Shown here: piece by piece, positions 42,683 to 51,932 of the stretch | How the letters are laid out: every line of letters starts with the position of its first letter | How positions within the stretch are numbered: position 1 is the first letter of the stretch | NCBI RefSeq assembly: GCF_004361815.1 | Contig: NZ_SNWA01000001.1 | Location: 2,790,001 to 2,854,000, forward strand | Length of the DNA: 64,000 nucleotides | DNA from: Paraburkholderia sp. BL10I2N1 | GTDB taxonomy: Bacteria > Pseudomonadota > Gammaproteobacteria > Burkholderiales > Burkholderiaceae | Direction of reading: 5' to 3' | Notes under the pieces: generated by a model | Seen by the model: only the letters and a program-made list of their open reading frames with translations | Database searches by the model: none | Told to the model about the DNA's origin: nothing | Translations under genes and position numbers: made by a program

Positions 42683-45151
42683 ATGACCCGTTCGAACCGC
42701 TCCTCACGAAGACCGCTTTTTGCCTGGCTGGCGATCCTGCTGGGGCTGCTGGCCGTCGTCCTCGCTGCAGGTGCAATGGCGGGCTGGCTGGTGTTGCGCG
42801 CAAGTCTCCCGCAACTCGATGGCAGCCACTCCGCCCCCTCGCTGTCCGCGCCCGTTACGATCGAGCGTGACGCGCTCGGCGTGCCGACACTGCGCGGCAC
42901 GACGCGAACCGACGTCGCATGGGCCACCGGCTTTCTTCATGCTCAGGACCGTTTCTTCCAGATGGATCTGCTGCGCCGTGTCGCTGCGGGGGAGATGAGC
43001 GCGCTTGTCGGATCGTCCGCGCTCGAACTCGATCGACGCAATCGCGTGCACCGCTTCCGCGAGCGCGCGCGGACCGTGTTCGATGCGCTGCCTCCTGACC
43101 AGAAGCAGATCATCGAGGGCTATACGGCGGGGGTCAACGACGGGCTTGCGTCGCTCGCTGCGCGTCCGTTCGAGTACTGGGTGCTGCGGGTGCGTCCGTT
43201 GCAGTGGCGTCCGGAGGACACACTGCTCGTCGTGTATGTGATGTACTTCGATCTGCAGATGCACGAGGTACGCCGCATCCTGTCGCGCGCGGCATTGCGC
43301 GAGCGCGTGCCGGCCGACGCCTTCGCCTTCCTGCTGCCGGCCACGAGCCACTGGGATGCGCCGTTCGACGTCGCCGTGCCGCCGCACGCACCACTTGCGA
43401 CGCCGCCCGCCACACGCCCGGACTGGCTGCGTGCGTCGAAGCCCGCCGGGGTCGCGCGAGGGGAGCGCGCGCCTTTCGATGGCCACTCGATGACTGGCAG
43501 CAACGGCTGGGTCGTTGACGGCGCGCACACGGTTCATGGCGGCGCCATCCTTGCGAGCGACATGCACCTCGGCCTGTCGCTGCCGAACATCTGGTACCGC
43601 GTGTCGCTAGTCTGGCCTCGCGCGGACGGGCGGGACCGCCGCATCACGGGTGTCAGCTTGCCAGGCGCGCCGCTTGTGATCGCCGGGAGCAACGGGCAGG
43701 TCGCCTGGGGGGTCACCAACAGCTATGGCCGCTTCATCGACCTCATCGAATTGCAGCGTAATCCGTCGGACCCGTTGCAGTACCGGATTCCGGGCGGCGC
43801 CTGGGCGCGCGCGACGATTCACCATGAACGCATCGATGTGAAGGACGGCGCGCCCGTCGACCTGCCGGTCGTCGATACGCGATGGGGTCCGCAGATTGCG
43901 GTCGGACCGCACGCCTATGCGCTGCGCTGGGTGGCGCACGATCGCGAAGCGGTCAACCTGAACCTGCAGCATCTCGAAGACAGCGCCGACGTTACGGATG
44001 CGCTTCATGCAGCGCAAACCAGCGGCATCCCGACGCAGAACTTCATGGTTGCCGACGCGCACGGCAACATCGGCTGGACCCTGGCGGGTCCGCTGCCACA
44101 GCGCGGTGGCGGTGATGCTGGCAGCACCGAAGCGCGCGGACAGCCTGACGATCTGCCCTTCGATTCGTCCAGCTACGAAGGCTGGCACACCTACCTGCCG
44201 CCGCAGGCGTACCCGTCGCGGATCGACCCGCCGCCCGGACGTCTGTGGACTGCGAACAACCGCACGTTGCCGCCAGCTGAAGCGGTACTGCTGGGCGATG
44301 CGGGCGCTGACCTGGGTGCCCGCGCATCGCAGATCCGCGACGATCTGCTGGCGTTGCCGCACGCCGGTGAGCGCGACATGCTGTCGATCCAGACCGACGA
44401 TCGCGCACTGTGGATCGACAACTGGCGGCGCCTCGCGTTGTCCGCACTCGACGACGACGCGCTCAGGGATCATCCGCAGCGCGCGGAATTCCGCCGGCTC
44501 GTAGAAACGTGGAACGGCCGCGCGGATGCGGACGCGGTTGGCTATCGCCTCGTGCGCGCGTTTTACTTCTCGCTTTACGACGCGTGGTTCGGCAAGCTCG
44601 ACGCGGATCTCGCCGCGCGGGATCCGCAACTCGGCTTGCGCTGGGCGAGTTCGCGCTACGTCGTGGTGATGGAAGCGCTCGCCGCGCATCGTGCGTGGAT
44701 ACCGGACGGTTTTGCCGACTGGCGCGCGTTCATGCTCGACCGGATCGACCGCGCGATCGGGCAGTTGCCTCGCACGGACGTCGATGGAGCGAAGCTCGAC
44801 GAAGCACGCTGGGGCGAGCGCAACCGCGCGGCGATCGAGCATCCGTTTGCGCGAATCGTCCGGGCATGGCTGCCGTGGGTGCGCGGCTGGCTGGGTGCGC
44901 CGCGTGATCCGCTGCCGGGCGACTTCAACATGCCGCGGGTGCAGTCGCCGAGCTTCGGCGCATCCGAGCGGATGGTGGTGTCACCGGGGCGCGAGCAGGA
45001 CGGCATCTTCGAGATGCCAGGTGGGCAGTCGGGTAATCCGCTGTCGCCATATTTTCTTGCAGGACATGAAGCGTGGGTCCGCGGCGCGGCGACGCCGTTC
45101 CTGCCCGGCGCCGCGAGCCATCGGCTCGAACTGACGCCACACGCTCGCTGA
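42683..45151 (+). CDS. Penicillin acylase family (Ntn) amidase
   Basis: 822 residues. N-terminal hydrophobic signal/anchor (FAWLAILLGLLAVVLAAGAM). The alpha-chain region has IERDALGVPTLRGTTRTDVA, WATGFLHAQDRFFQMDLLRR and GEMSALVG. The autocatalytic site is at GHSMTGSNGWVVDGAHTVHG, where Ser becomes the N-terminal nucleophile of the beta chain. Further family motifs are GVSLPGAPLVIAGSNGQVAW and PTQNFMVADAHGNIGWTLAG. Such enzymes hydrolyse N-acyl bonds of beta-lactams or acyl-homoserine lactones; the substrate is not predictable here. Probably periplasmic. Confidence 0.93.
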   Translation: MTRSNRSSRRPLFAWLAILLGLLAVVLAAGAMAGWLVLRASLPQLDGSHSAPSLSAPVTIERDALGVPTLRGTTRTDVAWATGFLHAQDRFFQMDLLRRVAAGEMSALVGSSALELDRRNRVHRFRERARTVFDALPPDQKQIIEGYTAGVNDGLASLAARPFEYWVLRVRPLQWRPEDTLLVVYVMYFDLQMHEVRRILSRAALRERVPADAFAFLLPATSHWDAPFDVAVPPHAPLATPPATRPDWLRASKPAGVARGERAPFDGHSMTGSNGWVVDGAHTVHGGAILASDMHLGLSLPNIWYRVSLVWPRADGRDRRITGVSLPGAPLVIAGSNGQVAWGVTNSYGRFIDLIELQRNPSDPLQYRIPGGAWARATIHHERIDVKDGAPVDLPVVDTRWGPQIAVGPHAYALRWVAHDREAVNLNLQHLEDSADVTDALHAAQTSGIPTQNFMVADAHGNIGWTLAGPLPQRGGGDAGSTEARGQPDDLPFDSSSYEGWHTYLPPQAYPSRIDPPPGRLWTANNRTLPPAEAVLLGDAGADLGARASQIRDDLLALPHAGERDMLSIQTDDRALWIDNWRRLALSALDDDALRDHPQRAEFRRLVETWNGRADADAVGYRLVRAFYFSLYDAWFGKLDADLAARDPQLGLRWASSRYVVVMEALAAHRAWIPDGFADWRAFMLDRIDRAIGQLPRTDVDGAKLDEARWGERNRAAIEHPFARIVRAWLPWVRGWLGAPRDPLPGDFNMPRVQSPSFGASERMVVSPGREQDGIFEMPGGQSGNPLSPYFLAGHEAWVRGAATPFLPGAASHRLELTPHAR

Positions 45152-45322
45152 ACGGGCGATCCGTCGCGCGTTGCGAGCTGAAGTCGAAGCGTGCGGTCCA
45201 CGCGCATGATTGCGGTCCCCGCTATTTACAATGGAGGCTGGGCAATATCATGATCCGCAATCGACACGTCTTTGAGTTTTTAACCCGTTCAACCAGACCG
45301 GCCAGACAGAGGGCAATCAAAA

Positions 45323-45919
45323 ATGAACAAGCGCAAGTTTCTGACCAGTGCCGCCGTGCTAGGCGCTGCAGCATCATCCGCGTTCGGCCAGAAGAGCGTC
45401 CCTCACGACGCGTGTGCGGCATCGCCCGTGCTGCTGACCGTGAGCGGCGCGATCAAACACAGCAATCGCGGCCCGCTCGATCCAGCGCTCGATCAGCTGC
45501 TCGCTAAACATCTGGTGAAGTTTGACGAAGCCTATACATTCGATTTCCCGTCGATCGCGGGCATGTCCCGCGTGACGATCAAGCCCACGCTCGAATACGA
45601 CGCCAAGCCGCACACGCTAAGCGGGCCGCTCCTCTCGGCTCTACTTGAACGCGTCGGGGCGCCTGGCTCGGGCGACACGAAGATCGTGCTGCGAGCCATC
45701 GACGGTTACGCAGTCCAGACGACACTCGATACGGTGCGTGCCAACCGTTTCATCGTGGCGACACATCTGGATGGCAAGCCGTTGTCGTTGGGTGGTCTGG
45801 GTGCGCTATGGGCGGTTTATGACGCCGACCGTATCCCCGAACTGGCCGCGAAGCCGTTGAAGGAACGGTTCGTTCTGTGTCCGTGGGGCATGTACCAGAT
45901 CCAGGTCAATGCCGCTTGA
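45323..45919 (+). CDS. Secreted molybdopterin-oxidoreductase-fold protein
   Basis: 198 residues. The signal peptide MNKRKFLTSAAVLGAAASSA resembles a weak Tat type (KRKF). The mature part follows the sulfite-oxidase-like molybdopterin-binding fold: LLTVSGAIKHSNRGPLDPAL, FDEAYTFDFPSIAGMSRVTI and LRAIDGYAVQTTLDTVRANR. The single Cys residues do not sit at a clear Mo-ligand position, so cofactor binding is uncertain. It stands alone with no molybdopterin or cytochrome partner in the same unit, although a cytochrome b561 gene follows about 700 bases later. Confidence 0.72.
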   Translation: MNKRKFLTSAAVLGAAASSAFGQKSVPHDACAASPVLLTVSGAIKHSNRGPLDPALDQLLAKHLVKFDEAYTFDFPSIAGMSRVTIKPTLEYDAKPHTLSGPLLSALLERVGAPGSGDTKIVLRAIDGYAVQTTLDTVRANRFIVATHLDGKPLSLGGLGALWAVYDADRIPELAAKPLKERFVLCPWGMYQIQVNAA

Positions 45920-45953
45920 TCAACGAGGCGTGCTCCACCAGGCGTGGTGCGGG

Positions 45954-46367
45954 CTACAGGTTCGCCTTGCGGGCGTCCCGCGCCCAGTCCACGGTAAAGC
46001 ACGCCTGTCGAAGTCCAGCTTCGATACCGCTGCAAATCAGATCGCCGTCTTTAACAGGTAATACGCGCACGGAAAGGCAATCAGATGAAGCGTCGTGTGC
46101 GCCATTGAAGTCCTGACTGAAGGCTTGGCGGATCTTCTGCTTAAGGTTCCCTTCAGGCTGACTCGCTACCATCCGCTCGTGTTCGATCGACATGAAGCTG
46201 TGTGCGGAACACGTCCCAACTCGCGTTCTGATGTCGTCAGAATACGGCAAGGTAAATGAAAGTACGTTAGAGCCACAGACACGCGCTAAACAGGTCATGA
46301 GATCTTCCACCCGGGAAATGCTGTGAGCGTATCTCACGACCGCTTTGCTCGCAGCCGCGGCCATCAA
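45954..46367 (-). CDS. Possible hypothetical protein
   Basis: An open frame of up to 137 residues, antisense to nothing known, in the 696-base gap 45920-46615. The sequence (ISRVEDLMTCLARVCGSNVL, then FTLPYSDDIRTRVGT) looks protein-like, and base composition is lower in GC than the neighbours. I see no clear ribosome site and no family signature. It may be a regulator fragment or a relic. The remainder of the gap shows nothing recognisable. Confidence 0.3.
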   Translation of the reverse strand: MMAAAASKAVVRYAHSISRVEDLMTCLARVCGSNVLSFTLPYSDDIRTRVGTCSAHSFMSIEHERMVASQPEGNLKQKIRQAFSQDFNGAHDASSDCLSVRVLPVKDGDLICSGIEAGLRQACFTVDWARDARKANL

Positions 46368-46615
46368 AGCGGCCGTTCCGATTGGCCGTGAAGAACAGGT
46401 ATGCTACGGTCTTTGGTGCGGACGCCGAGAACATTTCCGTGCCGCCGCACTTTCCGGGGTGCCAGCTCGTCATGCTTCATCTGCGCTTTAGCCGCAAGCT
46501 GTTCGAACTGGCTCCGTTCCAGAACCTACTGTCCGGGTGTCCGTCGCTACGATCGCTGCGGTCGTGACGGCAGGCGTGACAAAGCCGGGCTCTGTTAAAA
46601 ATTCAAGGACTTGTC

Positions 46616-47155
46616 ATGGTAGATCTGCAAGAGCGGCTGGACCCCGCTTACGATGGCGTAGCCCGCTTCCTGCACTGGATCGTGGTGTTTTTGATCGCGG
46701 CGCAGTTCGTGATCGGCTGGATCATGCCCGATGTGCACCGCGATACGAAGCCGGTGGGGTTGATCGCGTGGCATCTGGGCGTCGGAGCCGCATTGATCGC
46801 CGCGATGGCTGTCAGAATCGTCTGGCGGTTCACTCACCGGCCACCGCCCGGCACGCTGTCTCCCGCGATGAGCATGATCTCGCGGATCACGCATTTCCTG
46901 CTGTATGCCGCGCTCGTCGTCGTGCCGCTGCTCGGATGGGCCAACGCTTCGTCGCGTGGCTGGGCGGTCAGGCTGCTGGGCGTATTGAACCTGCCGCCCC
47001 TAGCGCCTGCGGGATCCACCGCGGGACACACAGCGGGCGATATTCACGGTGTACTCGCGTGGGTGCTTTTCGCGTTGATCGTCATGCACGTCGCTGCGGC
47101 GCTGTTTCATCGCTTCGTTCTCAAAGACCGCGTTTTGCAGCGGATGATGCCGTAG
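46616..47155 (+). CDS. Cytochrome b561 family protein
   Basis: 179 residues with four membrane helices and paired haem-ligand His: RFLHWIVVFLIAAQFVIGWI, LIAWHLGVGAALIAAMAVRI, ITHFLLYAALVVVPLLGWAN and DIHGVLAWVLFALIVMHVAA. It transfers electrons between quinol and a partner in or at the inner membrane. No partner is obvious in the unit; the HpnK gene follows in the same direction. Confidence 0.9.
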   Translation: MVDLQERLDPAYDGVARFLHWIVVFLIAAQFVIGWIMPDVHRDTKPVGLIAWHLGVGAALIAAMAVRIVWRFTHRPPPGTLSPAMSMISRITHFLLYAALVVVPLLGWANASSRGWAVRLLGVLNLPPLAPAGSTAGHTAGDIHGVLAWVLFALIVMHVAAALFHRFVLKDRVLQRMMP

Positions 47156-47221
47156 GGCACGATTCCATGAATACGCTGCTTTTGCATGCCCGTCGTTCGA
47201 CGGTTCCGCAGACGGGTCGCG

Positions 47222-48082
47222 ATGACTGACAGGCACCGCGGCCATCGCCCGCTTCAGCGCGCGCTGATCATTACGGCTGACGACTTCGGCCTCGATCCCC
47301 GCGTCAACGAAGCGGTCGAGCAGGCCCATCTGCATGGCGTGCTGACGGCGGCGAGCCTCATGGTCGCGGCGCCTGCCGCGCGCGACGCGGTCGAACGTGC
47401 GCGGCGTTTGCCCGATCTGCGTGTCGGCCTGCATCTGGTGCTCGCCGACGGGGCGTCCATCTTGCCGCACAGCGCGATTCCCGCGCTCGTCGATGCAGAG
47501 GGCCGGTTCGGCGGCAACATGGTGCGCGACGGCTTTCGCTTCTTCTTTTTGCGCCACGTGCGCGAGCAGCTCGCGCTGGAGATTCGCGCGCAGTTCGATG
47601 CGTTCGCGAAGACCGGGCTGCCGCTCGATCACGTCAACACACACAAGCATTTTCATCTGCACCCGACGGTGCTTTCGCTCATCCTCGACATCGGGCGGGA
47701 GTACGGCATGAAGGCCGTGCGTCTGCCGTTCGAATCGCACGCGCCGTTCTGGCTCAGGCCGTGGATGGCGCGCGTGCGTGCGCGCCTTGACCGGGCGGGT
47801 GTGGCGCACAACGATTACGTCGTCGGGATCGCCAGCACGGGGCAGATGGACGAGGCCGCGATGCTGGACGCGCTTGCGTCGTTGCCGGACGGTGTCGGCG
47901 AGATCTATTGCCATCCGGCGTCAGCGGACGGGGGCGCGCTTACACCAGCGATGCACGCCTATCGGCACGCCGACGAACTCGCTGCGTTGCTTTCGCCGCG
48001 GGTGGCTGAGGCTATCGCCGCCGCGGGCGCGACCCGCGGCGGGTTCGCTGATGTGTTCGCTGAACGGGTGCAGGCGTCATGA
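47222..48082 (+). CDS. hpnK: HpnK-like ChbG/YdjC deacetylase (hopanoid biosynthesis-associated)
   Basis: About 286 residues from MTDRHRGHRPLQRALIITAD; an earlier ATG at 47186 is also in frame. The YdjC metal site is present: ALIITADDFGLDPRVNEAVE, and DHVNTHKHFHLHPTVLSLIL. The C-terminal part has EIYCHPASADGGALTPAMHA. The enzyme removes an acetyl group from glucosamine-bacteriohopanetetrol in hopanoid synthesis when paired with HpnI. No other hopanoid gene is in the window, so the exact substrate is only probable. Confidence 0.82.
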   Translation: MTDRHRGHRPLQRALIITADDFGLDPRVNEAVEQAHLHGVLTAASLMVAAPAARDAVERARRLPDLRVGLHLVLADGASILPHSAIPALVDAEGRFGGNMVRDGFRFFFLRHVREQLALEIRAQFDAFAKTGLPLDHVNTHKHFHLHPTVLSLILDIGREYGMKAVRLPFESHAPFWLRPWMARVRARLDRAGVAHNDYVVGIASTGQMDEAAMLDALASLPDGVGEIYCHPASADGGALTPAMHAYRHADELAALLSPRVAEAIAAAGATRGGFADVFAERVQAS

Positions 48083-48263
48083 AAATGGCTGCAGTTGGCC
48101 CGGTCTGCCGGTCAGCATTGCACGCCTGATTGCGCTTGTCCTGCATGAGCGCATCGGCGATGTCGCGCTAAACGGAAAGGGTAGTTTTCTTCAATACGCG
48201 GGTGGCCTGCGTCCCATACCTTCGGTCCTTGACTGTTTCGATTGAAGGTAATGAGGACGTTCA

Positions 48264-48851
48264 ATGAACATTTTTCTTTCGATGGCGGGGTTCGCGCTGG
48301 CCTCGTCGATTTCTCCTGGCCCGGTCAATATCGTGGCGCTGGGGGCCGGTGCGCAGTACGGATTCAGCGCGAGCATGCGGCATGTGACGGGCGCGACGGT
48401 GGGCTTTGTCCTGCTGCTTCTGCTTTCCGGCCTGGGGCTGCACGAACTGTTGAGCCGCTGGCCCGATCTGACCCGCGCAATCCAGTGGTGCGGCGTGGCG
48501 TTTCTGCTTTTCATGGCATACCGGCTGGCCGTCGATGACGGCAGACTCGGCGCGGACAAAGTGGTGCAAGGCCCTTCGATGATGTACGGCGCCGCGATGC
48601 AATGGGCCAATCCGAAAGCGTGGCTGGCGTCGCTCGCCGGAATGGGCGCCTATGCGGCCGATGGCGGCAGCATGCAGATCTTCCGCTTCGCCGCGATCTA
48701 TTTTGTGATCTGCTATCTGGCGATCGCGTGCTGGGCCTGGGCAGGAACGTTTCTGCGTCAGTACCTGAACGACGTGAGGCGTGTGCGGCTGCTCAATCGT
48801 GTGATGGCGGCGTTGCTGACTGTGAGCGCCATCTACCTGCTTTACGCCTGA
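48264..48851 (+). CDS. LysE-family amino-acid exporter
   Basis: 195 residues with five or six membrane helices: MNIFLSMAGFALASSISPGP, NIVALGAGAQYGFSASMRHV, TGATVGFVLLLLLSGLGLHE, and a WANPKAWLASLAGMGAYA block with the family's NPK motif. These proteins export lysine, threonine or similar compounds. The AraC-type regulator gene converges on it 25 bases away, a common pairing. Confidence 0.9.
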   Translation: MNIFLSMAGFALASSISPGPVNIVALGAGAQYGFSASMRHVTGATVGFVLLLLLSGLGLHELLSRWPDLTRAIQWCGVAFLLFMAYRLAVDDGRLGADKVVQGPSMMYGAAMQWANPKAWLASLAGMGAYAADGGSMQIFRFAAIYFVICYLAIACWAWAGTFLRQYLNDVRRVRLLNRVMAALLTVSAIYLLYA

Positions 48852-48875
48852 GTTGTCACTGTCTCGTTGCGATGT

Positions 48876-49748
48876 TCAGCCGCGGTACCGGTATTGCCCG
48901 GGCGTCGCGGCGACGAAGCGCTTGAATTCGCGTTGCAGATGCGCCTGATCGGAGAACCCGGCTTCGAGCGCGACGTCGGCAATCAAGTGGCCGCGCCTTA
49001 GTTGTGCGCGGCTGTACTGGATGCGGCGATTGATCAGATACGCATGAGGCGTCATGCCGTAGCGCTCCTTGAACGCTCGGATCAGATAGGACGCGGAAAG
49101 CCCTGCCGCCGCGCAGATTTCTTCGAGTTTCAGTGAGCGGGTGCAGTGCTCGGCGATGTACTCCGCTGCGTGGACCAGCTTATGGTTGGCTTCTGCGATC
49201 GGGACTGGCGCGGGGTTGAGCTTTTGCTGGACCTCGGAGAAAAAAGCGATGGCCGCGCCCTGCTTTTGCAGATGCTCCGCATGGGCGTCGGTGAGGATGG
49301 CGTACAGGCGGTCCAGCCCGGCATACAGGCGGCCATCGGTGCTCATCGTAGTCGAGAACGGCCTGAAGTCGAGGTTCTGGCTAAAGCCCAGTTCATGCTG
49401 GAGTTGGGTAAGCCAGCGCACGTCCACATAGAGCATGCGATACGACCATGGCTGATCGCCATCCGGATTGCAGGCGTGAACCTCTTCCGGGTTCATGACG
49501 ACTACCGTGCCGGCGCCGATGCGTTCGCGCACCCGGCCGTTGAGATAGATGCTGCGGCCGCCCGTCACCATGCCGATCGAGAAGGTTTCGTGCGAGTGCC
49601 TGGCGTAACAGATCCTGCGACCGTCCTGGATTGAACGGGCCTCGACAAACGACAGCGCGTCGTCGCGCCAGAATTTCGGAGCCGAAGGATCTTTCGCCGG
49701 AAGCGTCACGCTGTTCGCCTTGATGAGAGTGAGGGCAGGATGGGGCAC
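48876..49748 (-). CDS. AraC-family regulator with cupin sensor domain
   Basis: 290 residues. An N-terminal AraC-type beta-barrel (ICYARHSHETFSIGMVTGGR, MNPEEVHACNPDGDQPWSYR) is followed by two helix-turn-helix motifs (SLKLEEICAAAGLSASYLIR, then HLIADVALEAGFSDQAHLQR and EFKRFVAATPGQYR). It probably regulates the neighbouring LysE exporter in response to a small molecule. Confidence 0.92.
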   Translation of the reverse strand: MPHPALTLIKANSVTLPAKDPSAPKFWRDDALSFVEARSIQDGRRICYARHSHETFSIGMVTGGRSIYLNGRVRERIGAGTVVVMNPEEVHACNPDGDQPWSYRMLYVDVRWLTQLQHELGFSQNLDFRPFSTTMSTDGRLYAGLDRLYAILTDAHAEHLQKQGAAIAFFSEVQQKLNPAPVPIAEANHKLVHAAEYIAEHCTRSLKLEEICAAAGLSASYLIRAFKERYGMTPHAYLINRRIQYSRAQLRRGHLIADVALEAGFSDQAHLQREFKRFVAATPGQYRYRG

Positions 49749-49835
49749 GCATACTCTACCGCATGCCCGGCAGACAGACTACCCGGCGCAGTCCGGCAGA
49801 CGCCGGCGCAAGCCCGTTATTGGCGTGAACAGGCC

Positions 49836-50315
49836 CTATGTACGCCCGGCCTTCGCGCGGTACGCGTCCAGCCCCTTTCTCGCCTGACGCCGGATCGCGT
49901 TTTTCAGCAAGGGCGTCCAGCCGAGCAGGGCGCCCTTGATGCCCAGCGCCTGCTGTGACCAGTTCCATAAATCGAAGGTATCGCGCTGCTCAACGATGCG
50001 GCCGTGACGGAACCGGAAGCGCGACCGGACGCGATTGACGACCGGCCGACCGCTTTGCGTGAAGATGTAGCTCGCTACCCAGTTCGCACTTCCTGCGTCG
50101 TCAGTTGCTTCGACGCTGCTGAAGGCCACCGAAAAGCCCTGCGCGCGCTGCGTGAGCATGTGCCACATATCGCCGATCTCGCTGCCACGCAGCTCGCCGA
50201 ACACCGGATCGCTGAACACCGCATCGGCGGCATAGCATTCGTTCATGCCTTCGGCGTCGAGCCGCTGAAATGCGGTGTAGAAGCGCTCGATCAGCTCTGC
50301 GTTGGCATCGCTCAT
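49836..50315 (-). CDS. NTF2/SnoaL-like fold protein
   Basis: 159 residues from MSDANAELIERFYTAFQRLD, with AGGGAAATC upstream. The cone-shaped NTF2 fold is visible: YAADAVFSDPVFGELRGSEI, MWHMLTQRAQGFSVAFSSVE, FTQSGRPVVNRVRSRFRFRH and IVEQRDTFDLWNWSQQALGI. Such proteins are small isomerases, hydrolases or ligand binders; no activity can be assigned. A frame extension to 50501 shows no conserved features. Confidence 0.85.
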   Translation of the reverse strand: MSDANAELIERFYTAFQRLDAEGMNECYAADAVFSDPVFGELRGSEIGDMWHMLTQRAQGFSVAFSSVEATDDAGSANWVASYIFTQSGRPVVNRVRSRFRFRHGRIVEQRDTFDLWNWSQQALGIKGALLGWTPLLKNAIRRQARKGLDAYRAKAGRT

Positions 50316-50809
50316 TGTCTGATTTCCCTGGTTGGCAGAATGCGCGGTGCGCGTGGCGTGCGTGACGTGGGGTGGTGTGGCCGATCCGGACGTGTCGCAC
50401 GTCGCAAAGGTTGCCTGCAACGACCGTTGCTGTCCAGCGTCGCTCATCCGTGGCCCCTGCTGAACGGGTTCCTTGAGCCGATGGTGATTGCGTGAGGGCA
50501 AGCGTGGAGCGCGCTATCCAGCTTCACCAGGGAAAACCGCCAGCCGTGAAAGCCGATCGCGCACATCTGTCAGGACCGTTGCCGAATTCCGCGAGATTAT
50601 CGCGGTGCAGCATCCAGGAGGGTTGTACCGCTTTGGCACGGCAAGCAATGCCTGGCATGATCGATTTTCGGTACCCGCCAGCCGAATTCGGGAGATTCTC
50701 CCGCCCGCGTCCATTGTCAAGCGCTGCTCCGATGGACTAAGTTGGATAGTGGGCCTGCTCGCTCGCTGACGCGCGGGTCCCGACTGCGAACAATATGCCG
50801 GAGACAACG
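50316..50809. other. Intergenic region without recognised gene
   Basis: About 490 bases between divergent genes. It must hold their promoters, but I cannot place -35/-10 boxes or operators with confidence and see no RNA gene. Confidence 0.5.
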
Positions 50810-51871
50810 ATGCATCTCAAACAAACGGCCACGCGCATCACGCTTCTATCGGTCATTGCGGTAATCGGGACGGGCGCGACACCATCGCGGGCCGCCGCGC
50901 CAACCGCCTATGTCACGAGCGAAACGGCCGGTGTCGGCGTGATCGATCTGGACCAGATGACGCTCGCGAAGACTTTTCCGGTCGGCGACGACGGTCCGCG
51001 CGGCCTGAGTCTGAACGCCGACGGCACGCGGCTTCTCGTCGCCAACAAGAAGACGGGTGACCTGGCCGAAATCGACACGTCGACGGGCCAGGTCACCCGA
51101 CGCGTGAAGATCGGCAAAAACCCCGAGTTCGTGCGGGTGCGTGGCGGCTACGCGTACGTGACCTACGAGCCAGGCGATACAGGCGCCCCGCCATCCGCGT
51201 CGGGCGGAAAGGATGATGACGACGAGGCCAACAAGCCGCCCGCGGAAATCGCCGTCATCGACCTGAAGAGCCTGAAGGTGATTCACTCGGTCAAGAGCGG
51301 GCACGAGACGGAGGGCGTCGAATTCTCGCCGGACGGCAAGCTGCTGCTCGTCACCAACGAAGGCGACGACACCGTGTCGGTCTATCGCGTCGGCACGGGC
51401 GAGCCGTATCGCACTGTGGAACTGCCCAAAGGCTCGCGCCCGCGCGGCATAAGGGCGTCGCCCGATGGCAGGCAGTACGTGGTGACGCTGGAGAATTCGA
51501 ACAAGTTCGTCGTGCTCGATGCGGACGACCTGAAGACGGTCAAGACCGTCGATACGAAGCTCGGACCCTACGGCGTTGCGTTCGATCCATCCGGCAAGCA
51601 TCTGCTGGTCGCGGCTGCACGCGACAAGACACTGCAGGTGTTCGATGCGAAGACCTACGAGCACATCAGCGACGCTGAGATCGGTCAGCGCTGCTGGCAC
51701 TTCAGCTTCACGCCCGACGGCACGAAACTGCTGCTCGCGTGCGGCCGGTCGAATGGAGTCTATGTGCTGGACGCCACCAATTACCAGACGATCAAGCAGA
51801 TCGGCGATCTGCCGCTCGCATGGGGAATCGTGACCTGGCCGCGCAGCAGCGGCTCAATCGAATCGCGCTGA
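50810..51871 (+). CDS. YVTN-family beta-propeller protein (PQQ-associated type)
   Basis: 353 residues from MHLKQTATRITLLSVIAVIG, with CCGGAG 6 bases before the ATG; an in-frame ATG lies at 50795. The signal peptide ends near SRAAA. Seven-bladed YVTN/NHL propeller repeats follow, for example GPRGLSLNADGTRLLVANKK, ETEGVEFSPDGKLLLVTNEG and RPRGIRASPDGRQYVVTLEN. An acidic insert (GGKDDDDEANKPP) sits in one loop. Relatives occur next to PQQ-dependent dehydrogenase genes, matching the pqq genes nearby. Periplasmic; function unknown. Confidence 0.88.
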   Translation: MHLKQTATRITLLSVIAVIGTGATPSRAAAPTAYVTSETAGVGVIDLDQMTLAKTFPVGDDGPRGLSLNADGTRLLVANKKTGDLAEIDTSTGQVTRRVKIGKNPEFVRVRGGYAYVTYEPGDTGAPPSASGGKDDDDEANKPPAEIAVIDLKSLKVIHSVKSGHETEGVEFSPDGKLLLVTNEGDDTVSVYRVGTGEPYRTVELPKGSRPRGIRASPDGRQYVVTLENSNKFVVLDADDLKTVKTVDTKLGPYGVAFDPSGKHLLVAAARDKTLQVFDAKTYEHISDAEIGQRCWHFSFTPDGTKLLLACGRSNGVYVLDATNYQTIKQIGDLPLAWGIVTWPRSSGSIESR

Positions 51872-51932
51872 CAAGGCGCGCTGCCGGCAGAAACCCACGC
51901 GGCGTCCGGCTATGTCGGCGCCGCCCGGGTGG